From positions 1 through 5,647 of the forward strand of contig JAQXEB010000203.1 in assembly GCA_029251065.1 (NCBI GenBank): a DNA stretch of 5,647 bases, read 5' to 3'. Positions 1 through 4,988 of the stretch are shown here, piece after piece (positions within the stretch are counted from its first letter, which is position 1; every line of letters starts with the position of its first letter). Below the pieces are notes generated by a model that saw only the letters and a program-made list of their open reading frames with translations, was not told the origin of the DNA and did not search any database. A program made the position numbers and the translations under genes. This DNA comes from Luminiphilus sp. (GTDB lineage: Bacteria; Pseudomonadota; Gammaproteobacteria; Pseudomonadales; Halieaceae).

Positions 1-369
1 GACGGCGTCGACTTTATTTTCTGCAATGAAATTGAAGCGCTCGAATGGGCTGAAACGGACAATTTACAAACCGCTGTCGAAAAACTGAAAACCATCAGTG
101 AACGCTTTGTCGTTACCCGCGGCGCCGACGGCGCCGTTTTGTATGACGGGACCCAGCAGCACCATGTACCTTCTCAAAAAGTAAATGCCGTCAACACCAA
201 CGGCGCAGGTGACATGTTTGCGGGCGCTTTCTTTTATGCCTTATGGACAGGAACCGATATGCTTGAGGCTTGCGAGTTTGCGTCTAAAGCGGCCGGCGCT
301 GTGGTGTGCCAAGCCGGCCCGCGATTGAGCCTTGAGGCCAGCCATAAACTCAGAGACGCCCACTTTTAA
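1..369 (+). CDS. PfkB-family kinase, adenosine-kinase-like, C-terminal part (5' end outside window)
   Basis: The frame is open from base 1 to the TAA at 367-369, giving 122 residues with no start codon inside that fits the family, so the gene begins upstream of the window. This is the C-terminal part of a ribokinase/PfkB-fold kinase, which transfers phosphate from ATP to a sugar or nucleoside hydroxyl in the cytoplasm. Visible hallmarks are FCNEIEAL (7-14), VVTRGADGAVLYDG (37-50), the anion-hole and catalytic-base motif VNTNGAGDMFAG (64-75, base Asp71), and the C-terminal GPRL (106-109). The first position of the usual DTxGAGD is Asn65 here instead of Asp. NEIEAL, the GAGDMFAG stretch and the GPRL end recall the bacterial proteins annotated as adenosine kinase, but the substrate-binding N-terminal lid is missing from the window. 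Substrate is therefore inferred; another PfkB sugar kinase is possible. The next gene starts 29 bases downstream on the same strand. Confidence 0.88.
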   Translation, partial: DGVDFIFCNEIEALEWAETDNLQTAVEKLKTISERFVVTRGADGAVLYDGTQQHHVPSQKVNAVNTNGAGDMFAGAFFYALWTGTDMLEACEFASKAAGAVVCQAGPRLSLEASHKLRDAHF

Positions 370-398
370 GCTCAGCGCTTGAACACTAGGAGCAAGGT

Positions 399-752
399 AT
401 GAATAAGCGTGAACTAAAGCCCGAGGTTAAAACTGATCCTCTTTACCAACTACTGCGTCATGAAGATGTCGACAGTTTTAACAAGCAGCGCGATAAAATG
501 GACAATTCACAGTTGTCGGGCGGCGACTACCGAGGTCGTGATCTGCGAAAAATGAACGCCAGAGGACTGGATTTCTCAAACGCGTATTTTCGTAATTGCG
601 ATTTGTCGGGTATTGATTTCAGAGAGACTAATCTTGAGGGAGCAAGCCTCCTCGACGCGAAAGTCTCGGGCGTCTACTTTCCCGACGCGCTCAATCCGGA
701 CGAGATACGGCTCTCACTCGACTATGGTACGAGACTCCGCTATCACAGATAA
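399..752 (+). CDS. Small pentapeptide-repeat protein
   Basis: This is a 117-residue protein of unknown function. Residues 37-96 can be read as twelve consecutive pentapeptides of the A(D/N)Lxx type, with central residues L,Y,L,A,F,F,L,F,L,L,V,F (for example LDFSN, CDLSG, IDFRE, TNLEG). Twelve pentapeptides would build about three turns of a right-handed quadrilateral beta-helix. The N-terminus (1-36) is charged and probably helical (DPLYQLLRHEDVDSFNKQR). The tail after the repeats (97-117, with DEIRLSLDYGTRLRY) looks like a C-terminal cap. There is no signal peptide or membrane segment, so a cytoplasmic location is likely. AGGAG at 388-392 lies six bases before the ATG and supports this start. 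The repeat is far shorter than in the gyrase-protecting Qnr/MfpA proteins (about 180-220 residues), so I do not infer a quinolone-resistance role. It sits nine bases before dsbD, so the two are probably co-translated. Confidence 0.85.
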   Translation: MNKRELKPEVKTDPLYQLLRHEDVDSFNKQRDKMDNSQLSGGDYRGRDLRKMNARGLDFSNAYFRNCDLSGIDFRETNLEGASLLDAKVSGVYFPDALNPDEIRLSLDYGTRLRYHR

Positions 753-756
753 GGAA
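751..756 (+). promoter_or_regulatory. Ribosome binding site of dsbD overlapping the upstream stop codon
   Basis: AAGGAA begins inside the TAA stop (750-752) of the pentapeptide-repeat gene and lies five bases before the dsbD ATG at 762. Ribosomes ending the upstream gene would sit on this site, so translational coupling of the two genes is likely. This is inference from spacing. Confidence 0.7.
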
Positions 757-761
757 AGTGG

Positions 762-2495
762 ATGAAACGCTCAAGATCAACAATTGTTAGTCGACTGCTT
801 CTTGTCACGCTTGCGTGGTTACCCCTGGCGGCACTGGGGCAAAACGCACTGTCCGCCTACACGCAACAGCAGACACAATTCCTTCCGGTCGATGACGCCT
901 ACCGTCTTGACATGGTTGCTGATGGTGATCAGCAGGTGCTTCTGCAGTGGGTCATTGCGCCCGAGTACTACTTGTATCGTCACGCGTTCAAGGCACGTGC
1001 GCGCTCCATACAAGGACCGATCGATACGCAACTGGGGATTGAACCAGGACTTGCAAAGACGGATGAGTTTTTTGGTGATGTCGAGGTGTACTACGGTGCA
1101 CTCGATGCCACCCTCAGTCTCGCTGAACGCGCCGAACTGATTGAGCTCAAGATCACCTACCAGGGGTGTGCTGATGCCGGCCTTTGCTACCCACCGGAAA
1201 CCAAATCGTTTCTCTGGCACGTAGACTCGGGAGACATTCGTCCCGGCACCCTTGAACCGCTTACCAGTAGCTCAGCTCCAGACACAAACTCGAACGAGAC
1301 TGAAACGAGCCTCATCGCCGCCATCGTCTTTGCTTTTTTAGGCGGGATCATCCTCAATATTATGCCCTGCGTGTTCCCAATTCTGTCCCTCAAAGCGCTG
1401 AGCTTTACACGCGGAAGTGCACAAACGCATCGCCGAGCAAGCCTCGTGTACGCCGCCGGAGTGGTCATAAGTTTCGTTGCGATTGCGAGCGTTTTAGTCG
1501 CCATACAACAAACGGGAAAGCTCATAGGATGGGGCTTCCAGTTACAAAATACGGGATTTGTGATTGCGCTTGCCTACCTCTTTACCGTGATGGGACTGAG
1601 TCTTAACGGCCTTATTCACTTCGGCACATCGATGATGAATATGGGCCAGTCGCTGACCGAGCGTGAGGGGGACGCGGGTAGTTTTTTTACAGGTGTGCTC
1701 GCCGTGGTTGTTGCCAGTCCCTGCACAGCGCCATTCATGGGCAGCGCACTGGGCTATGCCTTGACGCAGCCGATCGCGATTACATTGCTTGTTTTCGCAG
1801 CCCTCGGCGCCGGCATGGCTTTCCCTATGGTGCTACTGAGCTACAGTAACGCCATGGTCAAAGTGCTGCCCAAGCCCGGCGCCTGGATGGACACAGCAAA
1901 AAATATACTGGCGTTTCCGCTCTACCTCACCGCCGTTTGGCTTCTTTGGGTGGCTGGCAATCAAAGCGGTGTTAACACCATGGCAATGGCACTCGCGGGA
2001 CTGGTATTGGTCGCTCTTGCGGCCTACCTCTTCGGTCAGAGCCTTATTAGGAAAGTCGCCGCCGTTTTGCTGCTCCTTGGCGCAATCGCATTGGCCATCC
2101 CTGCAACAAACACGTCGGACCAAGCCAGCTCATCGCGCGCGCTGGCTGACGGACAAATTGCCTGGTCCGCAGCGGCTCTGGACGACCACCTGAACCGTGG
2201 TGACCCGATTTTCGTGGATGTGACTGCAGACTGGTGCATCACGTGTCTTGCGAACGAGGCCGCTGTACTGTTCACCACCGAAGTAGAGCAGGCATTTGTC
2301 AGTGCTGACATTCCTTACATGATTGCCGATTGGACAGACTACGATTCTGACATCGGAGCTTTTGTGAAATCGCACGGTAGAAGCGGTATCCCTCTTTACG
2401 TGATGTATCCGCGAGGAAAAGGCAGCGAACCGATTATTCTGCCCCAGTTGTTAACCCGAGATATCGTGTTAAACGCCATTGAAAAAGCGCGATGA
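762..2495 (+). CDS. dsbD: DsbD-type thiol:disulfide interchange protein (protein-disulfide reductase)
   Basis: The product is 577 residues, close to the 565 of E. coli DsbD, and has all three domains. A signal peptide covers residues 1-26 (basic MKRSRS, hydrophobic core, probable cut after ALG). The periplasmic alpha domain (about 40-160) carries YQGCADAGLCYPP with Cys136 and Cys142. The membrane domain (about 183-448) appears to have eight helices, with Cys203 in IMPCVFPILSLK (first helix) and Cys321 in ASPCTAPFMG (fourth helix). The periplasmic thioredoxin-like gamma domain (about 465-577) has DVTADWCITC with Cys492 and Cys495, and a likely cis-Pro544 in SGIPLYVMY. All six cysteines of the electron relay are present. 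The family carries electrons from cytoplasmic thioredoxin through the membrane to periplasmic DsbC, DsbG, CcmG or copper-maturation thioredoxins. The motifs also resemble ScsB-like members, so the exact partner is uncertain. The following gene encodes a copper chaperone, which hints at copper-site assembly. Confidence 0.95.
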   Translation: MKRSRSTIVSRLLLVTLAWLPLAALGQNALSAYTQQQTQFLPVDDAYRLDMVADGDQQVLLQWVIAPEYYLYRHAFKARARSIQGPIDTQLGIEPGLAKTDEFFGDVEVYYGALDATLSLAERAELIELKITYQGCADAGLCYPPETKSFLWHVDSGDIRPGTLEPLTSSSAPDTNSNETETSLIAAIVFAFLGGIILNIMPCVFPILSLKALSFTRGSAQTHRRASLVYAAGVVISFVAIASVLVAIQQTGKLIGWGFQLQNTGFVIALAYLFTVMGLSLNGLIHFGTSMMNMGQSLTEREGDAGSFFTGVLAVVVASPCTAPFMGSALGYALTQPIAITLLVFAALGAGMAFPMVLLSYSNAMVKVLPKPGAWMDTAKNILAFPLYLTAVWLLWVAGNQSGVNTMAMALAGLVLVALAAYLFGQSLIRKVAAVLLLLGAIALAIPATNTSDQASSSRALADGQIAWSAAALDDHLNRGDPIFVDVTADWCITCLANEAAVLFTTEVEQAFVSADIPYMIADWTDYDSDIGAFVKSHGRSGIPLYVMYPRGKGSEPIILPQLLTRDIVLNAIEKAR

Positions 2496-2507
2496 TCACC
2501 CCATATT
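2479..2507 (+). promoter_or_regulatory. Weak sigma70-like promoter candidate upstream of the copper chaperone gene
   Basis: TTGAAA (2479-2484, five of six matches to the -35 consensus) is followed after exactly 17 bases by CATATT (2502-2507, four of six matches to the -10 consensus). It overlaps the last codons of dsbD and would start transcription about 30 bases before the ATG at 2545. This 49-base gap is the widest in the + strand run, so a secondary promoter here is plausible. A match of this quality can occur by chance. I see no clear metal-regulator operator. Confidence 0.25.
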
Positions 2508-2544
2508 TTCAGTTGTACACAATAGGTAAAACACGAGGCGTACC

Positions 2545-2991
2545 ATGCACAGGCCAGCCCTATTTCTTTTAGTGTCAGTTTTGGTGTTCAGCCCCCAGAC
2601 TTGGGCAGCCGATCTGTCGGTGACCAATGCGTGGGTACGTGCGACACCCCCAGGACAACTGATGACCGCGGCCTACGCCACACTGCAAAATACAAGCAAC
2701 GAAACCTTGGTCATCACCGGCGTTACAAGCAACGTGACCGAATACACGTCAGTTCATGAAACGCTGATCGACAGGGATCGCGCGACAATGCGGCCCGTAC
2801 AACAGTTGACGCTTAACGCCGGCGAACACACTGATCTTGCGCCGGGCGGCACACATATCATGCTGATGAAGCTCAGTGAGCCTCTCACCGACGCACAAAG
2901 CATCGACATCTGCTTCACGCTGGAGAACAATAACCCGGTGTGCAATGAATTCTCTGTCACCAAACATCGCGCATCGATGAAGCACCATTAA
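2545..2991 (+). CDS. Periplasmic copper chaperone, PCuAC family
   Basis: The 148-residue product has a signal peptide (1-21, cut near TWA/AD) and a compact mature domain of about 127 residues. It carries the full Cu(I)-binding signature H-x10-M-x21-H-x-M as His71, Met82, His104 and Met106, with exact spacing. Other family marks are VTNAWVRATPPG (26-37) and LAPGGTHIMLM (98-108). PCuAC proteins bind Cu(I) in the periplasm and deliver it to the CuA centre of cytochrome c oxidase, often together with Sco-type thioredoxins. Two features are extra to the core motif: a cysteine pair, Cys123 and Cys133, that could form a disulfide, and a His/Met-containing tail (KHRASMKHH, 140-148) that could be an additional metal site. 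GAGG at 2535-2538 lies six bases before the ATG and supports the start. Position directly after dsbD suggests the reductase keeps this protein, or a Sco partner, reduced; that link is inference. Confidence 0.93.
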   Translation: MHRPALFLLVSVLVFSPQTWAADLSVTNAWVRATPPGQLMTAAYATLQNTSNETLVITGVTSNVTEYTSVHETLIDRDRATMRPVQQLTLNAGEHTDLAPGGTHIMLMKLSEPLTDAQSIDICFTLENNNPVCNEFSVTKHRASMKHH

Positions 2992-3008
2992 AGCGGCCGC
3001 GGTCGCAA

Positions 3009-3013
3009 AAGGA
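3009..3013 (+). promoter_or_regulatory. Ribosome binding site of the DUF2333 gene, with long spacing
   Basis: AAGGA lies eleven bases before the ATG at 3025, longer than the usual five to nine, so initiation may be weaker than at the neighbouring genes. No better purine-rich site is closer to this ATG. Confidence 0.45.
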
Positions 3014-3024
3014 ACCGGTATTAA

Positions 3025-4092
3025 ATGACACTCAGAGCTCGTTTTTCGCAGGCGTTAACGAGAATTCGCGGATTTCTTCCAGCCGGTGACTCACTGCGTG
3101 TATTGCGCAGCAAGGGTGGGCAACGAACGGTCATAGGGGTCTTCGCGGCTTACGCGCTCGTCGTGATCGGCCTTGGCGTTTACTGGAGCTGGCCTCCCGC
3201 GGCCTTCGATGTGGTTGAAAATCGAGCGGCCTACCTCCAACCTTCTCAATCACCCGTCACAGGCACGGCCACCACGTCGGCTCTTTTAGAGGTGACCCGT
3301 CTCTTACTTGAAAAAAAGGGGGGATACATCAGCAATGACGTTGTGCCGCCGGGAGCGTATTTAGACAATATGCCCAGCTGGGAATACGGCGCTTTAATTC
3401 AGTCTCGCGACTTGGCAAGGGCCCTCCGCGAAGTACTGAGTCGCTCACAGTCCCAGTCGCAAGAAGATGTCGATCTCACTTTGGCAGAGCCACGAATCAA
3501 CTTCCAAAACTCGAGCTGGGTCCTCCCGTCTACTGAGTCACAATATCGCGACGCACGCCGGTACTTGGAGGCCTACCTCAACCGACTTCCAAAACAGGGC
3601 GAGGATGGCGCTCAGTTTTATGCGCGTGCCGATAATCTGAGTTTCTGGTTGGGTATGGTTGAAAAACGTCTCGGCAGTTTGTCTCAAAGACTATCCGCAA
3701 GCGTTGGGCAGCGGCGCGCTAATACTGACTTGGCCGGCGATACAGCTGCGACACAATCAACCCTTGAGACGAGCGAATTTATTGTAAAAACCCCGTGGCA
3801 CGAAGTGGATAATGTCTACTTCGAATCACGCGGCGCAGCCTTTGCCCTGATCCACTACTTGAAAGCGGCTGAAGTCGACTTCGCAGAGGTTCTCGCGCAA
3901 AAAAATGCGGCGGTCAGCCTGCGTCAGATTATCCGAGAACTCGAAACGACCCAACAAACGGTGTGGAGTCCCGTCATTCTTAACGGGTCAGGCTTCGGGA
4001 TTTGGGCTAATCACTCGCTGGTTATGGCGAGTTATCTTTCGCGCGCGAATGCCGCGCTGATCGACCTCAGAGAATTGTTGGCACAGGGTTAG
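3025..4092 (+). CDS. DUF2333 family inner-membrane protein of unknown function
   Basis: The 355-residue product is recognisable as a DUF2333 protein from LLLEKKGGYISNDVVPPG (93-110), LDNMPSWEYGALIQSRDLAR (113-132) and PWHEVDNVYFESRGAAFALI (257-276). One hydrophobic segment lies at about 35-56. The 34 residues before it hold about eight Arg/Lys, so by the positive-inside rule the N-terminus is cytoplasmic and the remaining 300 residues are periplasmic. The protein contains no cysteine, which suits an exported domain but also means it is not a direct redox substrate of DsbD. A short Ser/Gln run (SRSQSQSQ, 139-146) and a polar stretch at 226-250 look like flexible linkers; much of the rest appears helical. 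No catalytic motif is visible and I know of no assigned function for the family. It lies 33 bases after the copper chaperone and is probably in the same transcript. Its stop overlaps that of prmA on the other strand. Confidence 0.88.
   Translation: MTLRARFSQALTRIRGFLPAGDSLRVLRSKGGQRTVIGVFAAYALVVIGLGVYWSWPPAAFDVVENRAAYLQPSQSPVTGTATTSALLEVTRLLLEKKGGYISNDVVPPGAYLDNMPSWEYGALIQSRDLARALREVLSRSQSQSQEDVDLTLAEPRINFQNSSWVLPSTESQYRDARRYLEAYLNRLPKQGEDGAQFYARADNLSFWLGMVEKRLGSLSQRLSASVGQRRANTDLAGDTAATQSTLETSEFIVKTPWHEVDNVYFESRGAAFALIHYLKAAEVDFAEVLAQKNAAVSLRQIIRELETTQQTVWSPVILNGSGFGIWANHSLVMASYLSRANAALIDLRELLAQG
3312..3318 (+). other. In-frame A AAA AAG slippery heptamer in the DUF2333 gene
   Basis: The zero-frame codons GAA AAA AAG GGG GGA (3310-3324) place the heptamer A AAA AAG, the type used for -1 frameshifting in E. 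coli dnaX, in the correct phase. It is followed by six G. A -1 slip would reach a TGA at 3336-3338, giving a product of about 104 residues that keeps the membrane anchor and little else. An SD-like AGAGGTGA lies upstream at 3288-3295, farther away than in dnaX. I see no clear downstream stem. The heptamer is plain to see; its use is speculative. Confidence 0.3.
4089..4092. other. Overlapping convergent stop codons of the DUF2333 gene and prmA
   Basis: The + strand TAG (4090-4092) and the - strand TAA (4091-4089) share bases, so the two genes overlap tail to tail by four bases. No hairpin followed by a T run is visible near the junction for either strand, so both transcripts probably extend into the opposing gene. 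Confidence 0.85.
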
Positions 4093-4988
4093 GCCGGCTT
4101 TACACCAGAAAGTAGGACCCAACCGTCACGCCGGTCAATCACTTCCAAGCCCACATGCGCGTAGTGCTCGATCAACTGGGCAGCCTGCTCCTCCAACACG
4201 CCTGTCAACAGTAGTCGCCCTCCCGGGGCCATCAGGTGCGTGAGCTCGTGCGCCAGCGAAAGTAGCGGGCCGGCCAAGATATTAGCGACCACTACGTCAG
4301 CGATGTTAGACCACGCCGAGAGCATGCCGTCCTCAGGCATTACTGCGTCAAATTGATCCGCACTAATCTGATTTCGCGCCGCATTGTCTCGACTTGCAAC
4401 CAATGCCTGCGGGTCATTATCAATACCCAAGGCGTTGGATGCGCCCAACTTCAGCGCCGCAATCGCCAAAATCCCCGAGCCGCAGCCAAAGTCGACCACC
4501 GACTCCCCCCCACTCAGTGCCGCGTCTAACGCGCCAAGGCACATCGCCGTGGTGGCATGCGTGCCGGTACCGAAGGCAAGCCCGGGGTCCAGCATGACAT
4601 TAACCAGCGCTTCATCAGGCGGCTCAGTCCAACTGGGGCAAATCCACAAGCGACGTCCCATTTGAATGGGTGCAAAATCATCCATCCACACTCGCGTCCA
4701 CTCTCGGTCCTCAAGCCGCGAGATCTCGCTCTTGGAGTTTTCTGCTAATAAGGTGCGAGGCAGGACCGCTTTGATCGACGAAAGGTCAGCGTCGCCTGCG
4801 AACAAGGCTTTCAGCACCACATTTTGCCAAAGTGGTGTTTCGCCCGGCCCTGGCTCAAGTAACGGCTCGTTTGCATTATCCTCAAGCGACACTGCTAACG
4901 CGCCGTGATCAAAGAGCCATTCCTCGAGTGATTCAACCAGCGGCGAGTGCGTTTCTAACGCCCACTCTTGCCAGTCAGTTGAACTCAA
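4089..4988 (-). CDS. prmA: Ribosomal protein L11 methyltransferase PrmA
   Basis: The 299-residue product (E. coli PrmA has 293) is an S-adenosylmethionine-dependent enzyme that methylates lysines and the N-terminus of ribosomal protein L11 in the cytoplasm. The N-terminal L11-recognition domain (about 1-60) contains DNANEPLLEPGPGETPLW (37-54). The catalytic Rossmann domain shows the family motif LDPGLAFGTGTHATT (133-147), the SAM-binding VVDFGCGSGILA (164-175), the acidic GIDNDPQA (188-195) and NILAGPL (236-242), which corresponds to the substrate-site NxxA loop. The start must be the TTG at 4988-4986: an in-frame TAA lies five codons upstream, no ATG or GTG occurs in the first twenty codons, and the conserved N-terminal strand begins at about residue 6. 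The TTG overlaps the accC stop. accC-prmA adjacency is known in other gammaproteobacteria. No dusB or fis follows here, because the gene ends against the convergent DUF2333 gene. Confidence 0.96.
   Translation of the reverse strand: MSSTDWQEWALETHSPLVESLEEWLFDHGALAVSLEDNANEPLLEPGPGETPLWQNVVLKALFAGDADLSSIKAVLPRTLLAENSKSEISRLEDREWTRVWMDDFAPIQMGRRLWICPSWTEPPDEALVNVMLDPGLAFGTGTHATTAMCLGALDAALSGGESVVDFGCGSGILAIAALKLGASNALGIDNDPQALVASRDNAARNQISADQFDAVMPEDGMLSAWSNIADVVVANILAGPLLSLAHELTHLMAPGGRLLLTGVLEEQAAQLIEHYAHVGLEVIDRRDGWVLLSGVKPA
4985..4988 (-). promoter_or_regulatory. TTGA stop/start overlap coupling accC and prmA
   Basis: On the - strand, TTGA contains the TTG start of prmA (4988-4986) and the TGA stop of accC (4987-4985). 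The upstream sequence GGAACACGAGCA holds only a weak ribosome binding site (GGA nine bases away, GAG very close). With a rare start codon and a weak site, prmA translation probably depends on ribosomes terminating accC. Confidence 0.75.

Noticed and set aside
399..752. Pentapeptide-repeat protein as a Qnr/MfpA-like gyrase protector
   Set aside because: Only about twelve pentapeptides (three coils) are present, and the context is a housekeeping operon; the known gyrase-protecting members are much longer.
819..1525. Open frames on the - strand opposite dsbD (819-1220 and 1187-1525)
   Set aside because: They overlap a clear dsbD coding sequence, show no family motifs, and their compositions look like antisense translations of membrane and periplasmic segments.
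2511..2524. TTGTACACAA partial palindrome before the copper chaperone gene, considered as a regulator site
   Set aside because: Too short and imperfect to match any metal-regulator operator that I can name.
2691..2734. Direct repeat of TACAAGCAACG, 33 bases apart, in the copper chaperone gene
   Set aside because: It encodes two TSN turns in a beta-rich protein; eleven bases in two copies is not enough to claim a repeat element.
2993..3002. GCGGCCGCGG between the copper chaperone and DUF2333 genes (contains a NotI site)
   Set aside because: A short GC-rich palindrome without a T run. It could suggest a cloning junction, but both flanking genes read naturally and nothing else resembles vector sequence.
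4093..4140. Possible terminator downstream of the DUF2333 gene (GCCGGC, and ACCG/CGGT arms near 4122-4135)
   Set aside because: Stems of only four to six bases with no adequate loop or following T run on either strand.
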